Assembly (NCBI GenBank): GCA_016617855.1
Contig: JAECUM010000834.1
Span: 85,902 to 149,901, forward strand
Direction of reading: 5' to 3'
Origin: Megalonaias nervosa
Lineage: Eukaryota > Mollusca > Bivalvia > Unionida > Unionidae
DNA: 64,000 nt
Shown here: positions 48,080-59,056 of the stretch, one piece after another
Numbering within the stretch: the stretch's first letter is position 1
Layout: every line of letters begins with the position of its first letter
Notes under the pieces: model-generated
Databases searched by the model: none
Seen by the model: the letters and a program-made list of their open reading frames with translations, nothing else
What the model was told of the DNA's origin: nothing
Program-made: the position numbers and the translations under genes

Positions 48080-48515
48080 ATGTCGAAAGGAAAACAGAAG
48101 ATTCAGTATTTTCACTTGCAAAGAATAGAAAACAGAACTGGAAGGACAATTATGCCATCATGTTTAGAGTTGTGAAACCATCTAGTAAAGGATAAAACTT
48201 GGCATTTTGCTAATTGTTTAATTGTGATTTCACTTTGGGCATGGAGGTGCCCATGACATAAAACAGCATGAAAAAGGTAATAATTATCAGCTTGCTGCTT
48301 CATCACCAGCAACACAGCCTGAACTGACAGCGTTTATAAATACAAGAGAGAACCTTGATGTAATTCGATCAGAAGTTTGTTCTATGAAATTTCTTTCAGA
48401 AATGAACCTTCCTTTTTCAGTTGCTAGTGTTGTTAGTGATTTATTTTGCACACTTTTTCCAGACAGTAAATTCACAAAGGATGACTCATGTGCTAGAATG
48501 AAAACAGTTAATTAA
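48080..48515 (+). pseudogene. hAT-type transposase N-terminal remnant
   Basis: From 48080 one frame starts MSKGKQKIQYF. A shifted frame then reads LAKNRKQNWKDNYAIMFRVV, NCDFTLGMEV and, after another shift, HGGAHDIKQHEKG. The last is the C-terminal His part of a BED-type zinc finger. The following 80 codons are open: QPELTAFI, LDVIRSEVCSMKFLSEMNLP and LFPDSKFTKDDSCARMKTVN, the usual start of the hAT transposase body. No catalytic core or paired ends were recognised. It is dead. Confidence 0.75.
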
Positions 48516-49534
48516 AAAAATTGCACAGAATTCAGATCATCATTGAAAGATGGTACATTGGAATCGATAATGATTGAAAAAAACTAATTGTGGAAAAGGC
48601 TCCTATAAACAGCCTGGTGTCTGAGTGTGAGTGTATTGCACTCTTGCACCATCTGAATGGGCACCAAAGTCGAACAGGGTGTCTGTTCAGAAGGTGCAGG
48701 AGTGAAATTATTGCATCTTTGACATTCAGTAATTAAACAAGATATTGTCTTGTTTTACTGATGGTTGTAGATGTTGTAAATAGTTACATAATGCATTAAA
48801 GTTTTAAAAATGAGTATTTCTTCCTGAAAATCAGTATTTTTATCATAAGCTGTCACTATTTTTGTACTCTGGGTTTGGCAGTTATGATAACATAAGACAA
48901 TCATGACAACACTATGTTTCCATTTCATTTGTGAAATATTCCTTTACATCTACTGTACCTTCTATATACTAATCTGCTGTAGATAAGCACTGTGCATCTG
49001 ATGTGCAATTGCCATTACAGTTTTGTCATCGGGTGCAAGCAGCCCTGGCAAAATTACAGATCCTGCTTGAGTTTAGACCAACAAATATGGAAGCAAATAA
49101 GAAAATTGTTCTTAAATTTACAAGTTAGGTTCAATAATTGCTGGATTTAGGGTGCAATTAAGTTCAGATGTGGAATTCATTGTCTTCTTTTTGTTAGATC
49201 TCTTTTGAGAAGAAGAAAGATTTTAAAATTAATATTTATAATAATAATTTCTGCTGCTGATTTTTAAAAAATTGCCACATGATAACAGTCTTGTTAAAAA
49301 CATTTAAAAGTGAATCGTTATTGAAATAATTACAATTCTGCAGGACACAGTGTTGCATTGATAAAATTTTTATATATTTCTGTACAACTTTTTTGCAATA
49401 GCTAATGTGTTCAGCTTTTGATGAAATTTCTGGATGAAAATGTATTTAATATGTGTAGCCTACAGGTATGGTACAACACAATTTTCAGCTTAAATTAATT
49501 GAAAAAAATTTAAAGTACCATATCATGAAAAACC

Positions 49535-49738
49535 TTAATAATGAAATGGATCCATGCCAATATCAGGCATTTACTGAGGTATTTTATATATAATATTACT
49601 ATTAAATAACGAAATGGGATCCATGACAATACCAGGAATATACTGATGAATTTAATACATTATATTCCTGTGGAATAATGAAATGAGATCCATGACTAAA
49701 TCTGCCTTATACTGAGGTGCCTAATAGTGAGGGAATAA
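49535..49738. repeat. ~70-bp tandem repeat, 3 units
   Basis: Units contain AATAATGAAATGRGATCCATG and a TATACTGAGG-like string; three diverged copies lie just before exon 15. Confidence 0.75.
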
Positions 49739-49808
49739 TGTCTGTGTTAAAGCAGTGCCTAATTTTAGAGATGGAGATTCTAATTGTAGTATTGTATAAC
49801 TGCTGCAG

Positions 49809-49894
49809 GTACATTGGCTGTGTTGGGGGCTGTGATAAAGAACTAGAGGAAGCTCTTGGTATTGACAATCTAGCACGAAGACCCTCACTTAATG
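49809..49894 (+). CDS. TOP3A: TOP3A exon 15: end of second zinc ribbon
   Basis: Acceptor GCTGCAG, donor AATG|GTAAGT. One base completes Glu, then it reads YIGCVGGCDKELEEALGIDN and LARRPSLN, leaving one base. Cys-x3-Cys completes the second C4 ribbon (CCIGGC in human). Confidence 0.94.
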
Positions 49895-50099
49895 GTAAGT
49901 TATTTAAGACTAGTGATAGGTCTTCACTTTATCAATTCTAAGCTTTCGTGTTATTTTCTGTGATTTTTATTACCTTGTGCATCACCCCAAGAAAAGATTT
50001 GAAACAAATGTAATTAAATTCCTGTGTGAATATTTGTTACATTTGCATGTAGGTGATGTTGGATTCACAAAATGGCAAGAAAGGTTTCTTTTAAATGAG

Positions 50100-50800
50100 T
50101 TCAGGGTTAAAAGGGCAGTGGTTAAGGTCATGGATTGAAACAAGCTTTAGTTCTATATCACTGACCTGGACCAGACTGTGTGGATGTCTTGCACTTGGGA
50201 TAAGGAAGAATCATATTGATTTGAGATTAAAAGGTCATAGGTCATGGGACAAGGAAGAATTATATTTATTTGAGATTAAAAGGGCATAGGTCATGGTCAA
50301 AAAGGATAGGTAAAAAAAAGGTAGAAGAAGTAAAAATGGTTTCTGCACAGAAATTTCATTTATTGACCATATACCTTTACCAAAGTTTGTAGATTGCTTC
50401 TGGTAAGAAAGAAGTCTATTTAATTTGGGACCAATAGATGAAAGGTAAAGGTCATGGACTGAAAGATGACAGTAGTTTTTTCATGTACATTGATCAGAGT
50501 TTGTGGTGGGTTTGCACTTAATATAATGGAAGATTTGCTTTGGGGTTATAAGGTCATTTGTCACAGAAAAATGAGTTCTGCAGAATAACGTTTGTGCTAG
50601 TGAGAGTAATTTCATTAAATAATTCTGTGAATGGCTTGCACATTGGGGTAATAGAGCAGTATTTAGATTTGGGGGTTCGAATGGTCAAAGATCACCATCA
50701 CGGTAAGTCTAATAAGAAAATAATGATTTTTGCACATAAAGTTTATTTCAAGATTATGTACTTTTACAAATTGTTGAAGTCACTGAGACCCCTTTGGTGA
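50100..50800. repeat. Family B ~140-bp repeat units, diverged
   Basis: Units with GTGGATGTCTTGCACTTGGG, AAGGTCATAGGTCATGG and ATGGTTTCTGCACAGAAATT match the array at 44340-45960. About four to five units are seen. Confidence 0.65.
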
Positions 50801-50869
50801 GTAATCCCCAATCATACTCTACTGCTGTCTGCATAGAGGACTATTAAAAACTGGGTGAGTGTATTAACC

Positions 50870-51040
50870 CCAATCTGCAGTAGCATAATGTGCCAACAGA
50901 TCTGGGTCTATGCAGTTTGTTAGGAGTAATCAGTAGAACAAACAACATAGGACCTAACCTGCAGGCTCATTATGCTACAGCAGATCAGGATCCTTGTTGT
51001 TTTTAGTTTGACTTGACTTATAAGCAAGCATATATGGTAA
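50870..51040 (-). mobile_element. Hairpin-forming MITE-like repeat (copy 2)
   Basis: Its + strand ends TTTGACTTGACTTATAAGCA, the reverse complement of the start of the 25827-26040 copy, and holds CAGATCTGGGTCT and GATCAGGATCCTTGTTG in matching order. It has no coding capacity. Confidence 0.6.
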
Positions 51041-51101
51041 TTACATGTCTCTTAAATACATTTTTATACACAGAACTAAAATCCTCTTTCTTTTTTTTTA
51101 G

Positions 51102-51659
51102 GTAGTTCCGAACAAGATAGCGGCTTTGTAAGTGGAGGGAATACCAGTAGAATGAGTCAGATAGGTGGCTCCACTCGCTCATACAGCACAAATGTTGCCA
51201 ATGTGGCTCCTATTTTCAGTGAAAGCCAGTTTAGGGGACACAATTCTCAAAACCTGACTAGAGGAAACTATTCCCAGAACCTGTCGAGAGGAAATAATTC
51301 CCAGAACTTTTCAAGGGGAAATAACCATGAAAATAGAAAAGTAGTGTCAAATTTTCAGGGAAATAATAATAGGACTCAGCAATCAAGTGCATTGGGTGCT
51401 TCATTACCTCACAGTCATAACAGAACTCCACAATCAAGTGCACTGGGAACTTCATCTCTTAGTCAGTCTTCATACAACACAAACATGCATGGAAGTCCAT
51501 CTGTAAGGCCAGGCAATTCTAGAACACCTCTTTCTAGTGTTGGAAATACAAGGAATAATTTACCAATGTCTGGAAATGACAATGGCAGCAATGAGACAGT
51601 GTGTAATTGTGGGAATGCTGCAGTACTCTTGACTGTCAAGAAAGAAGGGCCTAATAAAG
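51102..51659 (+). CDS. TOP3A: TOP3A exon 16: Ser/Asn-rich linker and start of GRF zinc finger
   Basis: Acceptor is a T-tract then TAG; donor is AAAG|GTAAGT; phase 1 in and out, 558 bases. The first ~150 residues are low in complexity and rich in Ser, Asn, Arg and Gly, with short repeats (RGNNSQNFSRGNN type, and RTPQSSALGTSS type). Such linkers are disordered in TOP3A and vary between species. The end reads NETVCNCGNAAVLLTVKKEG and PNKG, the first half of the GRF zinc finger, which binds single-stranded DNA. The exon is continuous with the frame of exon 15. Confidence 0.94.
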
Positions 51660-54443
51660 GTAAGTGTATCCGGGTAAGCTTTAGTCAGGAATTTGAGAGA
51701 ACATGCAAGTTCAATTTGCAGTCATTCATTGCACTGTTGAATATAAGCTGAGCATAGAATACTGTGATTTTATTTTTGTTGATCTCATCATTGGTACTCG
51801 AATTTGAGCATTTCAGGAAGGGTTATATGAGACTTTAAATTCATGATATGTAAGCAGTCATGAAATCCATGAAAACTGGCACCTGCAAAGAGAGCATATA
51901 TGAGGACCCTTAAAGGATGTTATTATTCCACTTTGCTTCAGGGGTTGTTATTTGTGTTTGTGATACATGTAAAACTAACAACAGTTCTATTTAATAATTT
52001 TCCATGTTTTCAGAAAAATTATTTGAACATTGTGATTTTATTTTCGAATTGAATACCATCCCATGCTCATCCATCATGCATGTGGGGACTGTGTTCACAA
52101 TGACAGTTTTGCAAACGATGTTATGTTTTCTTGGCATTTTGAGGGGAATTTTAACATTAATTGCAACATTTGTTCAAATCAAATGAGATAGTGAAATGCA
52201 TATAATGATTTAAGGGCAGTTGGGTCTTTTTACAGATAGAGTTACTCAGTTTAAATTATTTTTAGTTTCTTGACCTTCATACTAACTTGTTAAAATCAAA
52301 CCTTCTGTAGAGATGAGAATAAAGATGATGATTAGGTCTATAAAACATCAGCTTGACCCCACCCACCCATCGATTTTGTGCGTGCCCCTTCCACTGCTTG
52401 CATAACCTGTACTGGTTTAATTTCGTCTTTCCCACTTCAGTTTTGGATAGTGTCATAAGCTGTGTTGGTAAATTGTTGCATATTATTTAAGGTTTGCATT
52501 TTTTATATCCGCCAAAGTGAGCCTGGTTTGGCTGCCACTATGTGTCCTTAGGAAAGGCACTTAACTTCTATTTCCTTGTTATGATATAGACAGTGTGCTC
52601 AAAGAGCCATTAAAAACCAGCCAACCAACAATAATGTATATTTTAATTGGAATGAATTAGCCTAAACTTTCTCTCCATATAAATGTAGTTCAACTGTCTT
52701 GCTCAAATGTAATTAAATCTTTTTCTTCACTAAATACATTACCTTTGAATCCAGTCCTCCTGAAAGATGTTTAAAAAAAGAAAAGAAACACTTATTTATA
52801 TCAGATAGACAAAGGGAAGTAACTCTTAAAGATTAAATCCTTTTGCAGTTTAACCATTCATCATATTTTTTTCAACTGAAAATGTACATCATCACATGCA
52901 ATGTCTGTACTTCGTCTCTTACAACAGCAGTTGAAGGGTGGAGAGAAAAGGATATGTTTGAATCATCAGAACAAAAAGTGTTAAGTATGCAGCTGAATTC
53001 AGAATTCATTGAGAGTTTTATGGGGCACATTGAGATGCCACCCCAGGCGAAGATACCCAGAACATCACATATAGAAGCAGTATTTCCAAATCTGTCAAAG
53101 CAGGTGATTCCACACAAGCTTTGTTGGAAACACAAATGATGTACATAATACAACAATCTAGTTGTCAGCAGCATTTTGATTCAAACAGGACCTTTTTTTT
53201 TACCCCAATTTGGCAGCTCACTGGGCATTTATCCCCACTCATGCCTGTGTATGGACTTTGTGCCATGTAAACTGGGTGTGCAGAATTACATTCAGATGTT
53301 GCTGTCTGGCTTGAGCCCCAAATCATTTATCATGCACTGTATGCCATATTGACTGCTTACCAGCCATTCCAGCCATCTTGCCAGTTGATGTAAAGTCATA
53401 GCAGGCATGACTATATCTTTTTGGACGGGTGAACCACATTTTGTTTAATAGTTCCAACAGACATGGCAGGCTGTGCCCAGCTAACTGTTCTGGCTATCTG
53501 ACCAGCTGGACTAGCCATATCCATAATGCTACACATGGCTCAATGGAATCAAAATAGGTGTTTTTCATCCAGCCTAGCCAGACTGAGCACCCTGGACCAA
53601 CATCCTCTAGCCACACCATGCTCCATGCCGGACATGACACTGCTTGCTCTACTAGCGTATCCAGCAGGTAGTCCTACTATTGCACATAGTGAACAACAGA
53701 GTGTCATCACTACCATGTGGAAGAGAAGACACCCCACCCCACCCCACCCAAGTCAACACAGGGGATGACACAGACTTATGTCAACATTCTAAACCAACTT
53801 TGCAAAGGACAAAGTTTGGCTTTAAGGCATCAGTTTACAGGATCTAGTACAGAATTCTACAATGGTTTGAATGCCCTCCTTTTCTGGCAGTCATTGCCAT
53901 ATATAAGGTCAGGGCCACAGTCAAGACTGATGAAGGTAAGTCCTTCAGGACTTTACTGCAATTGGCAAAGACTGCCAAAATTACTGGTCATCTCTTGGGT
54001 AGGATTTGCATCCTCGGGTAATTTGAGGGCTTTTTTTGCAGTGAGTCAGATGTCTGCATCTTTCTCATCCAACTTGTAAAAGTCACATAACAGTGCTTAT
54101 CACTTGGATCTACCTAGGCTAGATAAAAACATTACTGCCATTAAGATGCTTGCTTCCCTGTTATAAGGTTGACAGACAAGTGTTTCAAACTACATATGAG
54201 TTGGTCAGAAATATCATGTCAACTTCCTACTTAATTGGTGTCTCTAACAATCTTTTGCCTAGATGAGAAGGCAGGGACTGACCATGCCTGGGAATCTGTT
54301 TGCCATATTGCCAGGGTAGTCAACAGTGAGGCTCACCACATGATGTCGTGATGCTTTAACTGCTTCTTGCAATCATGATCTGAAAAGGAAAAATGCTCTC
54401 TTGCAGTCTTCTTCTCTTAAACAAACCCATGCATCAACCCTGT

Positions 54444-54444
<1 letters not shown>

Positions 54445-54490
<46 letters not shown>
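54445..54490. repeat. (CT)n microsatellite
   Basis: CT run of about 45 bases inside the DIRS-like element. Confidence 0.95.
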
Positions 54491-54492
<2 letters not shown>

Positions 54493-54899
54493 CAAGTAGC
54501 ACAGGAGATGCCATTTCAGCTCTTCTTTCAAGCCCATCCTTTTGCAACCTCATCAGGGGCCCTACCAGAGAAGGTATGATAGTCAACACAAAGACTGCAG
54601 GGGTATACCGGAAACATTGACTTCCTTTTTGTGACCAGCTGAATTATAGGCAGTCATTTGCCACTAACTTTCACAGGCAGGCAGGACAGGTGGGAGAGAA
54701 AGCAAAGTTTCTCCTCCCGCAAGCTTCCCATCAACTGACAGTGACTTGCTGTCTCTCCTGCCTGCATGCAACCCTCCTGTGGTCATCAGATTCTTATTCC
54801 ACCAAACATGGATCAACCTCTTTCCAACTAGGAAATTCAAATTATATCAGAGGGACTATAGAACTTGTTCATCTGGCCACCTCCACTTTTGTCTTACCT

Positions 54900-55260
54900 A
54901 TGATGGAGATGACAAGCAATCACATAGGATATGTTACAGAGGAGGTAGTCCGAAAACAGATTCCCTGGATTTTTATTCCAGATTTTTATCTGGTTACAAA
55001 AGCCAGTGGAAAATTGAGACTAGTTTTAGACATGAACAGGCTTAACCCAAAGTTCAAGATTTAGATAGCACGGTCCATGTGGCATGACGAATACACAGTC
55101 ATTCTTGATCTCTCCAATGCCTATTTCCCCATACCTATTCACAGGTGTCATGCTTGTACCTTTGCTTTGGCTACTGCAGGATAATGTACCAATTCCTTGC
55201 CCTTGCTCCACAGTAATGGCAGTGTGTTCCTAGATGATATTCAGCACACAAAACACTGTA
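54900..55260 (+). pseudogene. DIRS-like reverse transcriptase remnant
   Basis: One frame reads VRKQIPWIFIPDFYLVTKAS and GKLRLVLDMNRLNPK, the start of the palm domain (usually VPKKNGKLRPVLDLRQLN). A second reads TVILDLSNAYFPIPIHRCHA, which is motif A with its Asp in the DIRS style (SLDLKDAYFHIPI). A third reads VFLDDIQH at 55224-55247, the Y/F-x-DD motif C. Three frames are needed, so the gene is dead. Confidence 0.8.
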
Positions 55261-55689
55261 ATTTTGCTTTTAGTTAAGAATATGAACAACTTTCTCTACC
55301 TCATTTGGTGTTTCTTGTGGCTAGTCAGTGCAGAGAAGTTGGATCTTGTCCCTTCTTAACATTTCATTATTTCATCGAGATATGGAGTTTCTAATGCATA
55401 TCAGCCTGGTTCATTTTCCTCCAAAATGCATTGACTTCATGTCGCATGTCTTCATGCATCAGAGACATCATCCACAAGAATATTCATTTTGGAGAGAGAA
55501 TTTCTTTAACTCCTCAGCCTGCTGAATGCATGCTTTGCCTTAGCCACATTTATGTCTGCCATCTACAGATGGCCCTACTGGCACAATGGTGCCCAATCTT
55601 GTGTTGTTTAAATCACCAGATTATGATCTTGACCAAAATCAAACACTTTCTGCTTCTTTGGCAAGATAGGGAGTAGCTAGCAGTGGAAA

Positions 55690-56390
55690 TACCTTTTGAA
55701 GCTCCCCAGCTAATTTACAATCTGTACAGATGCCAGTTTGCCTGGTTGAGGCACACTTGCTATCAGACTTTGCAAAGATCAGCAGCAAGTGGATTGTGCA
55801 AGAGAATGCTCTTCACATCAGTCTTGGAAAAGAAGGCCATTCTCCATTCCTGTCATGCTTGGATGGAGTGCATCCAAGGCAAGGCAGTTTTTATGTCAGA
55901 CAATTCCATTGTAGTGAACTACTTCTTCACATGTGGAGGGGCATGGGTGGTCACAGACGTCTACGTAATGGTATGGGAGTACCTCCATTGGTATGCCCTA
56001 TTCCATATTTGCATACAAGTCTGATACATCCGAGGCAGGCTATGTTCTAGCCAATTCATGATTGAGGAGAGGCCATATGAAGTGGTCTCCATCCATGCAT
56101 CTTTCACCGAGTTTGCATTCTGTGGGGATGACTCATATTAGACCTATTTGTGATGATGTGGAACATCAAACTGTCCAGTTTTGTCTCTCCATTCCTTGAT
56201 TCAGAGACATTTGGCAATCTGCACCCTTTAATCCAGCTGGAAGACGATATAAGTCTTTGCTTTCCCCACCATCCATCCCAGGGAGTTTTAGTACTGCAGC
56301 TAGTCCAGAAAATGAAGGGCAGTGCTTGCAAAATAGTTCTGATTTCCCCACTTTATTGGAACAAATTAAGGGTTTGATTTGCTTACTCTA
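55690..56390 (+). pseudogene. DIRS-like RNase H and downstream pol remnant
   Basis: The frame at 55683-56024 contains KAVFMSDNSIVVNYFFTCGG followed by VWEYLHWYALFHICIQV, matching the TDNTTVVAYINxQGG and HIPGxLN region of DIRS RNase H. Further on, MMWNIKLSSFVSPFLDSETF and KIVLISPLY match the segment following RNase H in DIRS elements (usually NHQLPVFVSPLPDP and LLIAPLWP). Frameshifts and stops are present. Confidence 0.75.
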
Positions 56391-56859
56391 GTGATGAACG
56401 TACCAGGAAAATCATAACAACCTCCACATTGGTCAAGCAGCCAAGGTTGTAAGTATTCCATCTTTGTCAGGGATGCCCTGCATGAAGTTCTGCACTTCAT
56501 TAATAGAGAGGATTTTGACAGCTAGATGGCTCTCCACATAAAAGGCAAACAAGGGGAATTGGCTCATATTCATTGTCTTGTTTCATGTTAATGACATCAT
56601 AAACAGCCTCCATTCCATAACTTGGCCCACTTCTTTTCTTCTTTGAGTACAAAGGGTAACCCTTATCGCAGTCAAGGTATACCATTGCATGATTCACACA
56701 CATTATGGAAGAGATGATAATGGATGCAACAAGGATCATTCTGACTTGTCCAATTATGATAAATCCAAGCCCTGTTTGCTCACTTTGTTCCCTAGGTAGA
56801 ACTTCTCCTGGGTCATGATATGGCTCAGTTCTTTGACCCTGATGAAGCTGGTATCATCT

Positions 56860-57080
56860 AAGACTTGCTTCCTTATGCACTAGCTTTAGCATGCAGGGTG
56901 GGTGAACTGTATGTGCTGTCGATGAATATGAACTACATGCAGTCCATTCAGATGGCTTAGTCATACCTGGTTTTATCTCTAAGAATGGGTTGCCATCTAT
57001 AGGCAATCAAAAGATCACTGTTTACCCTCTTTCCTATTACTCGCTCTCAGATGTTATGTGAGGCACTCAGAGAAGGCACG
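56860..57080 (+). pseudogene. DIRS-like tyrosine recombinase remnant
   Basis: A frame at 56871-56930 reads PYALALACRVGELYVLSMNM, matching the LALASxRRVSELHALS box that carries the first catalytic Arg of the DIRS recombinase. The later His-x-x-Arg and Tyr boxes are not clear. DIRS elements use this enzyme instead of an integrase. Confidence 0.7.
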
Positions 57081-57539
57081 AAAGCAAAATATAGCAAGCA
57101 CTGGATGCATGGCATAAGTAAGTTTCAACTCAAAAAAGTTTTTCACAAACCTGGTATTTGAATGTAATGTCTCAATTTGAGACAAAGTGGAGTCATTTGG
57201 CTGCCACACTCGTCTACTTTCTCCATTTTCTGTTTACATCACCTGGCTTCACAATGGAAAAAGCCGAATCTTGTCAGGCCACTGGTAGTTGCCCTGACAG
57301 TTACCATACGCTGTTCATGGCAGTATAAACCTCAGCCCTGGTCATGACCTTACAACTTTCTCTGGATTCCCTCAAGAAACTTTTGAATATAAGGTAATAG
57401 CCATGTGTTGGATCCCAGAGAGATCTCACTCACATGAGTATTAATGCATGATCTTCAGTTGTGCTGCCTTCATGTTGGGAGAAGTTGAGTGTGTCATGTA
57501 CCATAGCCATGCCTCCTTCCTTCCTAAAGATGGTTAAAC

Positions 57540-58110
57540 CAATGGAAAATGTATCTTAGACTTCTGTCTTTGTCTAAAGCATAACATTTAAATCGCTGAT
57601 TATACTTTAATGAAATTTTGCCCAAGAATACATAAGAACTAGATGGTGTGTCATGTGCTGTAGTGATGCCACCTGCCTCAAGGTCAAGGTCACAAGGAAA
57701 AGTGGAATTCTGTAAATTGTATCCTGGTCAGGAATATAATTTTTCAAATACTGAAGATATTTTGATGATAATTTAGCCTTGCCAAAATAAGGTCACATCA
57801 AGTGAAAATATAACAAGGTCATGTGTCCTTGTCCAGAGCATAATTTTTGAACCAACAAAGATACTGAAATGAAACTTTTACATGTTATGTATCATAATAA
57901 ATCATCCATGTACAGCTGTAAGTTTTGAACTAATGAAGATATTTTACATGAAACTTTAGCCTGCTATATATCTTGACCTGACATTGTCTCGCATATTCAG
58001 CCATATCCCCTGCCCTGAATGTCAAGGTGACAGTAAAGGATAAAGTTAATCATGGATCTGTTTCCTTATCCAGCTGCCCCTACAAATATTTTGATGAAGT
58101 TTTTACAAAG
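57540..58110. repeat. Diverged repeat region (family C)
   Basis: Strings such as GAAGATATTTTGATGA, ATGAAACTTT, CAAGGTCA and TTGTCCAGAGCATAA recur about four times at 80-140 base spacing. It resembles families A and B in style but not in sequence. Confidence 0.45.
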
Positions 58111-58401
58111 GTTACAATTGAATAATCAGGTGTCTAGCTCAGAGGTTGAGGTCAGCAGTAGAGAAATAGTCACTAGGCAGTGCTATTGTATAAATCAACA
58201 CATCCTTACAGTGGGGTCAGATATTAAAAAAAATATTTAAAGTTATAAAACTGTAATGATGAATTGTAGTTGATTTCATGCTTATCAGAGCAATTTTGAA
58301 ATCTAGTAATTTTAATTCTCATTTGCATAAGTGAGGTCAGAGACCAAATTTGTTGGAATTATTTAATTTCTTTGCATCTTTATGCAAACTTTTTCTTGCA
58401 G

Positions 58402-58615
58402 GTCGTCAGTTCTACAAATGCAGTAACTCGGCCTGTAATTTCTTCCTGTGGGCAGATGAGGCACCTTCAGGGGATGGAGGGTCTGAAGGTCAAAGTAAAG
58501 GTCAAACATACAGGTCAGTTTTTAAGTCGGGGTCACCTTGGAGATTTGGGTGGGGTGCAAATTATGAGAATTTGCAGAATCTTTACCATAATCAGATGCT
58601 TCTAACGTTTCTCAG
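58402..58615 (+). CDS. TOP3A: TOP3A exon 17: GRF zinc finger end, with two possible donors
   Basis: Acceptor TTTCTTGCAG. One base from exon 16 plus GT makes Gly, then RQFYKCSNSACNFFLWADEA completes the GRF zinc finger (Cys-x5-Cys, FF, W). Two donors in the same phase (2) are possible: CAG|GTCAGT at 58514 and CAG|GTGAGG at 58616. They differ by 34 codons. The second fits the donor consensus better and the frame stays open to it, so it is used here; the shorter form ends EGQSKGQTYR. An in-frame stop follows at 58617 if neither is used. Later TOP3A exons would lie beyond this window, past the transposon in the next intron. Confidence 0.88.
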
Positions 58616-59056
58616 GTGAGGTTCTAAACACAGAGTTTGTATTGCAGTGTGAACAAGGATACTATCTTTTTTTAGACACCAATATATACTTTGAGCGTTG
58701 CATTCATTTTAATCTCTATTGTTTCATCAGATTTCAATTATTTGCAGACAGTATGAGGGTTTTTCAAAAAGTTCTAGAGCAAATGCAACCAAAATGTTAC
58801 TTAAAGGTCTACTAGTGTGCTCACACAACTTTCATTTATGTGATAAATTTAATCTTCTAGATGTGATTTTTAAAGGTATTATGTCAAGTACCTCATCATT
58901 AATGAAAATAATGACCACAAAACATTGACTTTTTATCGCACAAGGAAAAACACTCCTAGCCTATTTCGCGCTTGGCAATTTCTGTAAGACAAAGCGGAAG
59001 TGACGTGCTGTAGGGAACTGGGCATTTCTACTTTCGTTGTTAGTTGCATTCAGTAG

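Larger units (their letters stand above)
46126..49808 (+). other. TOP3A: TOP3A intron 14
   Basis: Contains a hAT transposase remnant (48080-48515) and a local repeat (49535-49738). Sequence at 46540-47180 has GGAGGTATTT and CAGACCTG or AACCTGCCAAC strings suggesting a decayed inverted-repeat element, not resolved. The rest shows no gene. Confidence 0.6.
49895..51101 (+). other. TOP3A: TOP3A intron 15
   Basis: Contains family B units (50100-50800) and a second copy of the hairpin MITE-like repeat (50870-51040, minus). Confidence 0.65.
53400..57500 (+). mobile_element. DIRS-like tyrosine-recombinase retroelement, heavily decayed
   Basis: Recognisable parts follow in DIRS order: reverse transcriptase (54900-55250), a connection region, RNase H (55690-56030), a domain typical of DIRS pol downstream of RNase H (56090-56390) and a tyrosine recombinase segment (56860-57080). 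The sequence 57150-57500, after the recombinase, also occurs alone at 22060-22360, which suggests a terminal region. The left end is set by eye near 53400; the 53.4-54.8 kb part probably held the first ORF but shows no diagnostic motif. Stops and frameshifts are frequent. Confidence 0.72.
51660..58401 (+). other. TOP3A: TOP3A intron 16, with DIRS-like element
   Basis: The first 1.5 kb shows no gene apart from a short V-SINE-like string (about 52545-52565, TCCTTAGGAAAGGCACTTAA), which is weak. From about 53400 to 57500 the + strand carries a decayed DIRS-like retroelement. 57540-58110 holds a third diverged repeat type. Confidence 0.65.
1750..58615 (+). other. TOP3A: TOP3A gene locus, internal and 3' exons (17 exons visible)
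   Basis: The spliced exons give about 690 residues of DNA topoisomerase III alpha, a type IA enzyme. It cuts one DNA strand through a 5'-phosphotyrosine and passes the other. In animals it works with BLM, RMI1 and RMI2 to dissolve double Holliday junctions, and a mitochondrial form separates replicated mtDNA. The order seen is: active-site exon with the motif ISYPRTETN, type IA core (HPPIHPTKYTN, YEFIVRHFLA, HGIGTDATHAEHIETIK), a linker helix region, two C4 zinc ribbons, a Ser/Asn-rich linker, and a GRF zinc finger. Human TOP3A is about 1000 residues, and its first ~320 residues and last ~140 residues would lie outside this window. Introns 1, 9, 11, 16 and 17 are swollen by mobile elements. 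The visible locus exceeds 56 kb. Exon calls rest on conserved protein sequence, GT/AG sites and matching phases. Identity is secure; exact splice choice is uncertain only at exons 12 and 17. Confidence 0.95.

Noticed and set aside
52545..52565. V-SINE-like core string
   Set aside because: Only about 20 bases match; no pol III head or tail was found, so it is not called as an element.
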